Source of the DNA: a gamma proteobacterium symbiont of Ctena orbiculata
GTDB lineage: Bacteria; Pseudomonadota; Gammaproteobacteria; Chromatiales; Chromatiaceae
Direction of reading: 5' to 3'
NCBI GenBank assembly: GCA_003094535.1
Contig: NATV01000086.1
Span: 1 to 38,133, forward strand
DNA: 38,133 nt
The position numbers and the translations under genes are program-made. The notes beneath the pieces were generated by a model. The model had not been told where the DNA came from and ran no database searches. It worked only from the letters and a program-made list of their open reading frames with translations. How positions within the stretch are numbered: the first letter of the stretch is position 1; every line of letters starts with the position of its first letter. Shown here in pieces: positions 1 to 7,410 of the stretch.

Positions 1-64
1 GTACGAATGAATCAAAAAACCATTTGCGTGTATTTTGCGGTAATTTGCGTCCATTTGCGGTGAA

Positions 65-574
65 TCAGAACTCGCCGGTCGCCCCGGCAACCATGACGTC
101 GAGCATTGCCTGGTTGACCCTGATCGCGATCTCGGTCAGTTCGGGGGGCAGCAGCTCGCTGTTGATCAGCATATCCAGGTTCAGCATCATCAGCCAGAGC
201 TGGCCCTTCTTATCCTCCACCATGGCGATGCGGCAGGGCATGTAGGCGGCGTAGATCGGATCGTGCAGGATCATCTTCCGTGCATCCTCCGGATTGCAGA
301 ACTGGAAGATGTCGAGGTAGGGGGTCTTGAGTCCGCGGGCCTCCAGTTCTTTCGAGACCTGTTGCCTGGCGACATATTTCAGATTGATTTCAGCGGCGCG
401 GGACATCAGGGCCTGGATGGCGTCATCCTTGGTGACCCCATCCTTGACGCTCATCTGTACCACCGTCTGCTTGATGTCGGTGATATTGATTTCGGGTTGT
501 TCCCCGGCGATCACGGCTGCAGTCGTGACCAGGGCCAGCACCAAAGCGAGTCCCAGTGCTTGTATCGATTTCAT
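65..574 (-). CDS. secreted DUF302-family protein
   Basis: This 169-residue protein has a Sec signal peptide (hydrophobic residues about 7-22, cleavage near AGE). The rest resembles the DUF302 family: an FQFCNPEDARKM segment, then a YMPCRIAMVEDKKG strand and a leucine-rich helix about residues 127-145. DUF302 domains are small ligand-binding-like folds of unknown biochemical role, often encoded near sulfur or redox genes. The start at 574 is backed by a GGGAG ribosome binding site. It lies just downstream of a diheme cytochrome on the same strand with a 42-base gap, so the two are probably co-transcribed and the protein is probably periplasmic. I infer an accessory role in periplasmic electron transfer, but nothing in the sequence fixes a function. 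Confidence 0.8.
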   Translation of the reverse strand: MKSIQALGLALVLALVTTAAVIAGEQPEINITDIKQTVVQMSVKDGVTKDDAIQALMSRAAEINLKYVARQQVSKELEARGLKTPYLDIFQFCNPEDARKMILHDPIYAAYMPCRIAMVEDKKGQLWLMMLNLDMLINSELLPPELTEIAIRVNQAMLDVMVAGATGEF

Positions 575-616
575 AGCATTCTCCCGAGTGTTTCGGTTAT
601 AGGATTTATTTTCCGT

Positions 617-1225
617 TTACTTTTTGTTGTTCGGTGCCAGCGTCGAAATATGGGCGAGCAGCGCCTCTATATCATTGTCCGACAGCTCATCGAAGATTTC
701 ATCTTCCGGGTCGTCGTCGTGGACCCGCTTGTCCCATTGAAACATCTTGATCTGACGGAAAAGATAGCGCGGATACTGCAGCGCCAAGGCGGGGATACCC
801 TTGCGCGACTTACCCATGCCGGTCTTGCGGTGGCAGCTTTTGCACTCGTCGTAGAGCTCCTTGCCCCGAGCGGCATCGCCAGGCCAGAGGGGTATGTTGT
901 TCAATATCGGATTGATCCTATCCAGGTTGACGCTTTCGTAATAGGCGGCGATGTCATCGATATCGTCCTCGCTGATGGAGTGGAGCGAGGATGTGACAAC
1001 CATGCGTGGGTTGATGCGTTCGCCTTTGATATAGGCCTCAATCTGCTTGATCATGTAGCCGGCCGGCGTGCCGGCAAGCCTGGGAGAGGCGGGCCCCGGC
1101 GTTCCCTGGCCATAGTGGCCATGGCAGAGAGCGCAACTTCGCGCCTGTTTCTTGCCGTTTTCCAGATCGACGGCGTGGGCAAGGATTGGGAGTGAGAGCA
1201 GAAGCGTTACGAATAGCCTGTTCAT
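617..1225 (-). CDS. secreted diheme class I cytochrome c (c4-like)
   Basis: This is a periplasmic electron carrier of about 202 residues. A signal peptide (residues 1-18, cleavage after AHA) is followed by two CxxCH heme sites, CALCH at 31-35 and CKSCH at 128-132, each starting a cytochrome-c-sized domain. The internal start at 1225 is preferred over an in-frame one at 1306 because AAGGAG lies just upstream of it and the signal peptide begins there. The first domain has the GHYGQG and SPRLAG segments of cytochrome c4/c553-type proteins; the second contains a YPRYLFRQIKMF stretch also found, in related form, in the divergent diheme protein at 1750. It probably relays electrons from sulfide or other donors to a terminal oxidase. 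The exact partner is not visible. Confidence 0.85.
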   Translation of the reverse strand: MNRLFVTLLLSLPILAHAVDLENGKKQARSCALCHGHYGQGTPGPASPRLAGTPAGYMIKQIEAYIKGERINPRMVVTSSLHSISEDDIDDIAAYYESVNLDRINPILNNIPLWPGDAARGKELYDECKSCHRKTGMGKSRKGIPALALQYPRYLFRQIKMFQWDKRVHDDDPEDEIFDELSDNDIEALLAHISTLAPNNKK

Positions 1226-1749
1226 TGTCAAGCGGCTCCTTCTTGATAAGGATGGTCGTTGTTGGAAAAGAGGTTTATTTGGTATGTAAAACCAACAGCT
1301 TGCCAAAGAAGCTGAAACTAATTCGGCTTTTTTCTAGAGGATTGGGTTTATTATGAAGTTGAATCTGTTCACGTTGCCCCCACAGCTGTTGAATGATTTT
1401 TATAGGCTTATTATTCCAGTTCATCATGAACAGGCGATCGAATCACGATCATTTGTTATCGACCGCCATTCTTGCAAAACTGATATCCGCTTTCAATTTC
1501 TCTGCTTCAATTCAACCATGAATAAAACAATGAAATTGGAGTGATAGGGTTTATTGTTATTGTCTCCTCGCAATACCCTCGCTATATTAGATTGTTATAC
1601 AGAAAAAAAAGTAAAGCGCTGGTTTTTTTATCAACCGCACCCGTGCGCTTCGCCACCAGCGGCCACCTCGGGCTTTTCTGCAGATATCGAGTGGTCGGCC
1701 GCTCCCGGATGGTCAGCGCGCTTATGAATAAATAACGAGTGGAGTGTCA
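1226..1749. other. AT-rich intergenic region between divergent cytochrome genes
   Basis: About 520 bases lie between two divergently transcribed diheme cytochrome genes. The segment is clearly more AT-rich than its flanks. Two short open frames here (1353-1544 and 1541-1735) have no recognisable domains or convincing start context, and I treat them as non-coding. Regulatory signals for both cytochromes presumably sit here; one promoter-like pair is listed separately. Confidence 0.5.
1560..1588 (+). promoter_or_regulatory. putative sigma70-type promoter for the diheme cytochrome at 1750
   Basis: TTGTCT at 1560-1565 and TATATT at 1583-1588 are separated by exactly 17 bases, close to the -35/-10 consensus. 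The predicted transcript would start near 1595 and have a leader of about 155 bases before the ATG at 1750. This is pattern matching only, in an AT-rich region where chance matches are common. Confidence 0.35.
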
Positions 1750-2526
1750 ATGAGAAAGTCTATCTGGACAGCCTCTTTCATCTGTATCCTGTTGTCGGGG
1801 CATACTATTGCGAAAGAGTCACCCGAGGCAATGCGTGAATATGATCAGGCGCTGGAACTGACGCCGAATCTTGAGAACGGAAGGAAGGTCTATCGCATCT
1901 GTGCGGTCTGCCATACCCCGGAAGGCTGGGGTCTCGAGAGCGGCGCCTATCCCCAGGTGGCGGGTCAGCTTTCAACCGTGCTGATCAAGCAGTTGGCTGA
2001 CATCAGGGTGCGCAACAGGGACAATCCCACCATGTTTCCTTTTACCTCGCCAAGCCTGCTTGGCGGCGCTCAGGAGATCGCCGACGTGGCGGCCTACATC
2101 TCGCAGCTGCCGATGAGCCCCCGCAACGGGATCGGTCCCGGCAACGATCTTGTATGGGGTGAAAAGCTCTATAAGGATAACTGTACCGAGTGTCATGGCG
2201 AGCTGGGTGAGGGCAACCTGGAGGATCATACCCCGGCCATCTACGGTCAACACTATCGCTATCTTTTGCGCCAGTTTGAGTGGATCAAGATGGAGCGACG
2301 TCGAAACGCCGATGAGAAGATGGTGAAACAGATCCATAACTTCAGCCACCGCGATATCCGCGCGGTACTCGACTACGTCTCGCGCATCAGACCGCCCCAG
2401 GAGAAGCTGGCGAAAGAGGGTTGGCGTAATCCCGACTTTCCCAATTTCGCCAGGCCGCACAGCCTCCACTCAGGTGCCGGATACACCATTGATCAGCGGC
2501 CCAGCAGGCCCAGGCGACCACGATAG
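1750..2526 (+). CDS. secreted diheme cytochrome c
   Basis: A periplasmic cytochrome of about 258 residues. Signal peptide at residues 1-22, then heme motifs CAVCH (51-55) and CTECH (145-149). After the second heme there is a YRYLLRQFEWIKMERRR segment that parallels the YPRYLFRQIKMF stretch of the divergent diheme protein at 617-1225, so the two are likely paralogues or related partners. I place the start at the ATG at 1750, preceded by GGAG with a 5-base spacer, rather than the GTG two codons earlier. The basic, proline-rich C-terminus (PSRPRRPR) is an unusual tail. The gene ends about 100 bases before a strong bidirectional terminator. It probably carries electrons in the same pathway as fccAB. 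Confidence 0.85.
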   Translation: MRKSIWTASFICILLSGHTIAKESPEAMREYDQALELTPNLENGRKVYRICAVCHTPEGWGLESGAYPQVAGQLSTVLIKQLADIRVRNRDNPTMFPFTSPSLLGGAQEIADVAAYISQLPMSPRNGIGPGNDLVWGEKLYKDNCTECHGELGEGNLEDHTPAIYGQHYRYLLRQFEWIKMERRRNADEKMVKQIHNFSHRDIRAVLDYVSRIRPPQEKLAKEGWRNPDFPNFARPHSLHSGAGYTIDQRPSRPRRPR

Positions 2527-2630
2527 GTGTATAGTCCGCAAATGAACGCGAATTAACGCTAGTAACATTTCACAAAGGATTGCTTGGCCAGTGCGGCTGC
2601 TGTTTAGCGACGAAGAGAAAATCTTTACAT

Positions 2631-2660
2631 AAAAAAAGCGGGGCCAGGCCCCGCTTTTTT
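2631..2660. terminator. bidirectional Rho-independent terminator
   Basis: A GC-rich hairpin (GCGGGG at 2638-2643 pairing with CCCCGC at 2649-2654, with additional G:C closure possible) is flanked by seven A residues on the left and six T residues on the right. It therefore has a U-tract in both directions. It sits between the convergent diheme cytochrome (+) and fccB (-) and should end both transcripts. Confidence 0.9.
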
Positions 2661-2689
2661 ATTGGGCCATTCCCTGGCCGGCAGTTGGT

Positions 2690-3988
2690 TTACATGAAGA
2701 TATCGTTGGTGATATTGGTAAACCAGCTGTGGGCGTACTTGACTTCGCGAGCACGCATCTCCGGGCTTGCATCGGTCGGTGTCAGACCACCGGATACCTT
2801 GGTGATCTTGGAGCCGTCCTGAGCCAGCTGGTAGACAGCTGCAACGGAGATACCCCAGTCCTTGCCCACGATGGAGTAGCAGGTGTTGACATAGGCCGGC
2901 GTACCGGGCTCCTGGCCGTTCAACAGGGCTGCCACGCTCGCGGCGCAGACCTTCGCTTCGGAGTTTGCGGCATAGCCCGATTTCGGCATGCCCTTGGCGA
3001 TTGAAGCGTCACCGATCACATGGATATTCTTGTGAATGGTGGATTCGAAGGTATGCAGGTTGATCGGGCACCAGCCGCTGTCGTTGGTCAGGCCTGCCGC
3101 GAACGCGATCTTGCCCGCCTTCTGGTTGGGGATGACGTTGAGGACATCGGCCTTGACGGTGTCATCGAAACCGGTGGTGACAGACATGGAACCGGCATCA
3201 ACCTTGACCACGGCGTTGTCGTTGGAACCCTGGGCACTGCCGCGCCACTCGATCATGGAGTTGTCGGTCTCATAGCCGTAGAGCGCCTTCCAACCCTGGG
3301 TAAAGAGACCCATCTTGGAGAACTTGGGCTTGGGATCAAGGATGACGATCTTCGACTTGGGCTTTTTGCTCTTCAGGTAGTGGGCAATCTGGGAGGCACG
3401 CTCATAGGGTCCCGGAGGACAGCGGAACGGATTGCCAGGCGGAGCGATGACCACGGTGCCGCCATCCTTCATCGCCTCAAGTTGCTTGCGCAGCGTGACG
3501 GTCTGGGAGCCGGCCTTCCAGGCATGCGGGATAGTCTCCGCGACCTTGGCGTCGTAGCCCTCGATGCCTTCCCACTTGAAGTCGATACCCGGGGCGACGA
3601 TGCAGCGGTCGTAAGCGAAGCTCTTGCCGCCGGCGGTCTTCACGGTCTGACCCTTGGCGTCGATCTCGGTGACCACATCGTGGACCACCTTGACGCCGTG
3701 CTTGCCAAGACCGGCGTAGCCGAACTTGATGGAGTCGATGCTGCGATTGCCGCCCAGCACTTCATTGGACATGTAGCAGGTGTAGTAGTGTTTGTTGGCT
3801 TCGATCAGGGTGACTTCGATGGTTGGATCGGCCATCCGCAGGTATTTGGCTGCCGTGGCGCCGCCGGTACCGCCGCCCACGACGACCACCTTCTTGGATG
3901 CGCCCAGGGCGATATAGGGTGTACCTACCATGCCGATGGCTGTAGCCGCACCCGCGCCTTTAACAAATCCTCTTCGAGTAATCTTCAT
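2690..3988 (-). CDS. fccB: sulfide dehydrogenase (flavocytochrome c) flavoprotein subunit
   Basis: FccB oxidises sulfide in the periplasm on an FAD and hands electrons to the diheme subunit FccA. The 432-residue length matches the family. A twin-arginine signal (RRGFVKG at residues 5-11) indicates Tat export as a folded flavoprotein. The dinucleotide-binding motif GGGTGG is at 38-43. C71 in the [10 protein letters not shown] segment matches the cysteine that covalently holds FAD in Allochromatium FccB. C190 (FRCPPGP) and C370 (VNTCYS) match the redox-active disulfide next to the flavin. The start at 3988 gives the Tat signal; an in-frame ATG at 4054 would overlap fccA. It follows fccA by 16 bases and ends at the terminator at 2631-2660. 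Confidence 0.96.
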   Translation of the reverse strand: MKITRRGFVKGAGAATAIGMVGTPYIALGASKKVVVVGGGTGGATAAKYLRMADPTIEVTLIEANKHYYTCYMSNEVLGGNRSIDSIKFGYAGLGKHGVKVVHDVVTEIDAKGQTVKTAGGKSFAYDRCIVAPGIDFKWEGIEGYDAKVAETIPHAWKAGSQTVTLRKQLEAMKDGGTVVIAPPGNPFRCPPGPYERASQIAHYLKSKKPKSKIVILDPKPKFSKMGLFTQGWKALYGYETDNSMIEWRGSAQGSNDNAVVKVDAGSMSVTTGFDDTVKADVLNVIPNQKAGKIAFAAGLTNDSGWCPINLHTFESTIHKNIHVIGDASIAKGMPKSGYAANSEAKVCAASVAALLNGQEPGTPAYVNTCYSIVGKDWGISVAAVYQLAQDGSKITKVSGGLTPTDASPEMRAREVKYAHSWFTNITNDIFM

Positions 3989-4004
3989 ATCTCTTATTCC
4001 CCTC

Positions 4005-4622
4005 TTATTTCTTGCCTTGGGCGTAATAGTTGAAGAGCGCCTCGAAGCCGGCATCGCCCTCTTTCTTGATCATCTGATTGACCTTTTTCTTCATCTTCTT
4101 CGTCATCTCGCGATCACCCGCCTTGTAGTCGGCCATGGTGTAGCGAAGATAAGGTGTCAGCTGACCCATCAGGATGCCGGAATCGTCTTCAGCCGATGTG
4201 CCGCTTTCAGCATGACACTTCTCGCAATATTTATCGTGCAGCTTGGCGCCTTTCTTGGCCAGGCCCGCATCGAAATCTTGCTTCGCGTTGACGAAGGGCT
4301 TCTTACTGAAGTAATCGCCCATGGCCTTGATCTCATCGTCAGAGTAGCCTTTGGCGATACGACCCATGATGGTGTTCTTGATGGAGCCGTCCTTGAATCC
4401 CAGCATCACCTCTTCGAAATAGATGGCGGAGATGCCTGAGATGCTCGGTGTGGCCGGGCCTGCGCTTGCGCCGTTAGTACCATGGCAGCCGGCACAGGTA
4501 ACCGCCAGCATGTCTGCACTGGCACCCGTCATTGTCTTGGGCTTGTCAGCAGCGAAGGCCGTAGATGAGGCACCGATAACGAGTGCGCCGATCAGGCCTC
4601 TCTTTAGTTTTTTGTACGCCAT
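4005..4622 (-). CDS. fccA: sulfide dehydrogenase (flavocytochrome c) diheme cytochrome subunit
   Basis: FccA accepts electrons from the FAD of FccB and passes them to soluble c-type cytochromes. The 205-residue precursor has a Sec signal peptide cleaved after AFA (residue 24) and two heme sites, CAGCH at 43-47 and CEKCH at 133-137, as expected for the 21-kDa subunit of the family. A very strong ribosome binding site (AAAGGAGG, 4 bases before ATG) suggests high expression. It is directly upstream of fccB. The C-terminal half is unusually lysine-rich ([11 protein letters not shown]). The subunits use different export routes by sequence: Sec for this one, Tat for FccB. Confidence 0.95.
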   Translation of the reverse strand: MAYKKLKRGLIGALVIGASSTAFAADKPKTMTGASADMLAVTCAGCHGTNGASAGPATPSISGISAIYFEEVMLGFKDGSIKNTIMGRIAKGYSDDEIKAMGDYFSKKPFVNAKQDFDAGLAKKGAKLHDKYCEKCHAESGTSAEDDSGILMGQLTPYLRYTMADYKAGDREMTKKMKKKVNQMIKKEGDAGFEALFNYYAQGKK

Positions 4623-4808
4623 GTTACCTCCTTTGGAATTAAAACAGGCTTACATTATTAGAACAGGGTGCAAAGTACGCCCTGTCATTACGAACCGGAG
4701 CAGTTAAATTGGGACTGTTCCTATTGCAATAGACTCAGATGGGTATCCTGTAGACTTGTTGCGAAACAACAATTGGATTCTTATACCCCCACCTGGGTAA
4801 TGCCCTTT

Positions 4809-5741
4809 TTATTTAAGAAGGCCCGCAACCTCGACATGCTTTTTCTTGTTTGCTATGTCGAGGGCGGTATGGCCCTCTTTATCTTTATTCATTTTATCCG
4901 CGCCATGCTGAAGCAGCAGCTTCACCATCGCTTCTGAACCTCTACGGGCGGCTTCCATCAACGGTGTGATACCGTCTATATCCGCCAGATTCACATCGGC
5001 ACCTGCTTCAAGCAGCAGCCGGGCTGTATCTATCCTGTCCTCGCCTACAGCCCAAATCAGGGCGGTGGCGCCGTCGCTATCCTGGGCGTTGATATTGGCA
5101 TAGTGGTCGATGAGGGTCTTCACGACCTCATTGTTCCCACTGTCGGCGGCAATGATCAGTGCCGTGGATCCGCCCTTGTCGCGACTGTCGATTTCAGCGC
5201 CGTGCTTAAGCAGCATGGCGCTGGTTGCGGCATGGCCTTTTTCAGCGGCCATCATTAATGCGTTACGTCCATGCTTGTCGGCTGCCTTTGGATCGGCGCC
5301 CTTGAAGAGCAGCTGCTCCACCATGTCCGTAATGCCATAGCGGGAGGCGATCATCAGTGCGTCCCATCCCGCGCGGGTGCGGTCGTGGAGGTAGGCGCCG
5401 CGCTCAAGCAGCATCGCCGTCAGCGCGGGATGACCGTTTTCCGCGGCGAAGGTCAGCGCGGTGCAGCCGGCGACGGTGCGGGCATTGACTTCGGCGCCGC
5501 GGTTCAGCAGCAGCACGACGGTTTCGAAATTATCGTTCTCCACCGCCATCATCAGCGCATTCTTGCCGAATTTGTTAGCGGTGTTGACGGATACGCCCTT
5601 GTCAATCAGCGCCTCAATGGTCTCCACGTCACCGACACTGGCAGCCAAGCGCAGATCTTTCTCGTCTTGCGTATCACCGCCCAGCAACGGTGATGTCAGG
5701 AGTATCAGAATGATCGCTAAAAGCTGTCTGGTTGATTTCAT
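4809..5741 (-). CDS. secreted ankyrin-repeat protein
   Basis: A 310-residue protein with a signal peptide (residues 1-22, LLTSPLLGG) and then nine consecutive ankyrin repeats of 33 residues filling the rest of the chain; the last is truncated. Repeats carry the usual G-TALxxAAxxGH and LLLxxGAdvN signatures, so the whole mature protein should form one elongated solenoid in the periplasm. Ankyrin repeats bind proteins and have no catalytic role. The start has AGGAA upstream. It lies between the NapC-type cytochrome gene (84 bases upstream) and fccA (about 190 bases downstream), all on the minus strand, so a role as scaffold or protective partner for periplasmic redox proteins is a reasonable inference. 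In other bacteria secreted ankyrin proteins near catalase or redox genes have been linked to oxidative protection. Confidence 0.9.
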   Translation of the reverse strand: MKSTRQLLAIILILLTSPLLGGDTQDEKDLRLAASVGDVETIEALIDKGVSVNTANKFGKNALMMAVENDNFETVVLLLNRGAEVNARTVAGCTALTFAAENGHPALTAMLLERGAYLHDRTRAGWDALMIASRYGITDMVEQLLFKGADPKAADKHGRNALMMAAEKGHAATSAMLLKHGAEIDSRDKGGSTALIIAADSGNNEVVKTLIDHYANINAQDSDGATALIWAVGEDRIDTARLLLEAGADVNLADIDGITPLMEAARRGSEAMVKLLLQHGADKMNKDKEGHTALDIANKKKHVEVAGLLK

Positions 5742-5825
5742 TGCATTCCTGTCAGCAGGCTGTACTTCACTTCTCTAATACTGAGTCGCTGAATTATAAC
5801 AAAACCACTCTCGGTATGTTTAAGG

Positions 5826-6386
5826 TTACTCAGGCTCGTCGGGCTCATCCGGTTCCTCATGGGCTACACCCTTGTGGCAGTCGATACAGGCCTTGCCCTC
5901 ATCCATTGCCTTGGGATGGCGCTTGCGGGCGCTGCGATCCTGCTCGCTCAGGTCCATGTTGGTAAATTCGTGGCAGGAGCGGCATTCACGGGAATCGGAT
6001 GCACGCATCTTCTCCCATACCCTGCTGGCCATATCCCAACGGTGGGCCTCATATTTCTCCTTGGTGTCGATGGTTCCCATGATCTCGTGATAGACATCCT
6101 TTGCGGCCACGACCTTGGCGATCATCTTGGGGATGAAAGGCTCTGGTACATGGCAGTCCGCACAGGTGGCCTGGACACCCGAAGCATTCTTGTAGTGAAC
6201 AGTCTCTTTAAACTCTTCGAGATTCACTTTCATGGAGTGGCATGAGGTACAGAACTCCATCTCGTTGGTGTATGCGAGGCCCATCGAGAACAGGCCTGAA
6301 AAAACGATACCACCAATGAATATGATTGCCGCCAGGATTATTGATATTTTACCCGCGGACCTGTAGCCAGCACGCTGTCTGAACAT
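5826..6386 (-). CDS. NapC/NirT-type membrane-anchored tetraheme cytochrome c
   Basis: Members of this family take electrons from the quinol pool and pass them to periplasmic redox enzymes, or can run in reverse. The 186-residue protein has one N-terminal membrane anchor (about residues 13-36) and four heme motifs: CTSCH 46-50, CADCH 75-79, CRSCH 135-139 and CIDCH 167-171. The HYKNASGVQATCADCHVP and CIDCHKGVAHE segments are typical of NapC/NirT/NrfH proteins. The tail is acidic (EEPDEPDEPE). A GGGTGGAG ribosome binding site precedes the ATG. No nitrate, nitrite or other reductase gene is adjacent, and it heads a same-strand group with the ankyrin protein and fccAB, so its electron partner may be in the sulfide pathway. 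That is inference. Confidence 0.9.
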   Translation of the reverse strand: MFRQRAGYRSAGKISIILAAIIFIGGIVFSGLFSMGLAYTNEMEFCTSCHSMKVNLEEFKETVHYKNASGVQATCADCHVPEPFIPKMIAKVVAAKDVYHEIMGTIDTKEKYEAHRWDMASRVWEKMRASDSRECRSCHEFTNMDLSEQDRSARKRHPKAMDEGKACIDCHKGVAHEEPDEPDEPE

Positions 6387-6555
6387 ACTCCACCCTCAAA
6401 ATCAAGCAGGAAAAGCAATCTGCCTTCCCTGAGTCGTTTGTCGCTCTTCCGCCTACCTCCGTTTAGCGCGGATTATTTTTTCTTGACCGTGGGATGTTAC
6501 GTCAAGTCGAATATCAATGCAAAAAATACACTGTAAACAATTGCATGTGAAATTA

Positions 6556-7203
6556 TTAGTAGAAACTAATCTGGTTCTTTGACCTGTCGTGATCGGGCTT
6601 GTTCCCTGGCGATTCCCGGCAGGGCTGCCAGCGGTGGGTGAGTTCACCCAGGGTCGCCAGCTCTCGCCGCAGGCGGTTCCGATAGTCATCATTGTCGATG
6701 GCGGGATAGAGCGTGGTGCGGATTTCATGGGGTACCCCGCTGGCAGCGAGCAGTCGGGCCGACCTCCAGGCCGACTCTCCGCCATGGGGCACCCCGGTCA
6801 GGCGCGGATAGTCCTGCGCCAAGGCCTTGATATCCAATCCCACCCAGTCGACCAGGGGCAGCAGCTGTTGCAAGCGCCCGGGGTAGATTCCCGCCGTATG
6901 GAGGCCGATCAGATACCCCAGTGCTTTGACCTCGATGACCGCCTGCATCAGCGACCGCTGCAGGGTGGGTTCGCCGCCGCTGAACACCACCGCATCCAGC
7001 AGACCCCTGCGGGCGGCAAGAAAATCGAGAATCTCGCTCCAGGCGAGGGGTTCGTCGGTCCGCCGCCGCAGGAGTTCGGGATTGTGGCAGTAGTGGCAGC
7101 GCAGCGGGCATCCCTGGCAGAAGACCACGGCCGCAAGGTGGTCGGGATAGTCGATGGTGGTCATCTGGGTGAATCCGCCCACCTGAAGCCCTGCCGTCGC
7201 CAT
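6556..7203 (-). CDS. nrdG: anaerobic ribonucleotide reductase activating protein (radical SAM)
   Basis: NrdG uses S-adenosylmethionine and a [4Fe-4S] cluster to place the glycyl radical on class III ribonucleotide reductase. The 215-residue protein carries the radical-SAM motif as C32-PLR-C36-HY-C39, followed by the SGGEPTLQ segment that contacts SAM. Upstream are a TTIDYPDHLAAVVFCQGC stretch typical of the NrdG/PflA-like activases. It starts 3 bases after the small glycyl-radical ORF, so nrdD, the small ORF and nrdG form one tight operon. Gene order is what is expected for nrdDG except for the extra split. The target glycine should lie on the small polypeptide. Confidence 0.92.
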   Translation of the reverse strand: MATAGLQVGGFTQMTTIDYPDHLAAVVFCQGCPLRCHYCHNPELLRRRTDEPLAWSEILDFLAARRGLLDAVVFSGGEPTLQRSLMQAVIEVKALGYLIGLHTAGIYPGRLQQLLPLVDWVGLDIKALAQDYPRLTGVPHGGESAWRSARLLAASGVPHEIRTTLYPAIDNDDYRNRLRRELATLGELTHRWQPCRESPGNKPDHDRSKNQISFY

Positions 7204-7206
7204 CTC

Positions 7207-7410
7207 TCAGCCTTCGACAGGGTTCACGCAAGGCCTTGCACCGGTTTGGTGCGAGACGGAACAGTTGCTCTGCTTGAAGTAGCGGCGTTCCGCCTGTTCC
7301 GCCTGTTTCCCCGGATTGAAGGCGGAGATGGGGCGGTGGTAACCCATCACCCTTGTCCAGATCTCGCAGCGGGTGCGTTCTTCGGGTTGCAGTTCAATGG
7401 TCTGTTGCAT
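7207..7410 (-). CDS. stand-alone glycyl-radical domain of class III ribonucleotide reductase
   Basis: A 67-residue protein that corresponds to the C-terminal tail of NrdD, here encoded separately. The segment RCEIWTRVMGYHRP followed by FNPGKQAEQAERR matches the RVxGYLxP...NxGKxxE glycyl-radical region of NrdD, making G23 of the RVMGY motif the probable radical site. The preceding large ORF stops inside it with no such motif. The small ORF has its own AAGGAG seven bases before its ATG, located inside the last codons of nrdD, and the reading frames overlap by 17 bases, as in translational coupling. It should bind the NrdD core to form an active enzyme. The last 20 or so residues (after FKQSN) do not match the family and may be read-through of a short intergenic repeat. 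Confidence 0.85.
   Translation of the reverse strand: MQQTIELQPEERTRCEIWTRVMGYHRPISAFNPGKQAEQAERRYFKQSNCSVSHQTGARPCVNPVEG

Noticed and set aside
263-1195. A 310-codon plus-strand frame over the DUF302 and diheme cytochrome genes
   Set aside because: It is antisense to two genes with signal peptides, heme motifs and ribosome binding sites; no domain is seen.
3020-4033. A 337-codon plus-strand frame over fccB
   Set aside because: Antisense to fccB, whose FAD and cysteine motifs are unambiguous.
4663-4685. ACAGGG/CCCTGT inverted repeat upstream of fccA
   Set aside because: Six-base stem with an 11-base loop and no U-tract; too weak to call a terminator or operator.
7394-7410. Programmed frameshift joining NrdD to the glycyl-radical ORF
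   Set aside because: No slippery heptamer in the overlap, and the small ORF has its own strong ribosome binding site and ATG, which favours separate translation.
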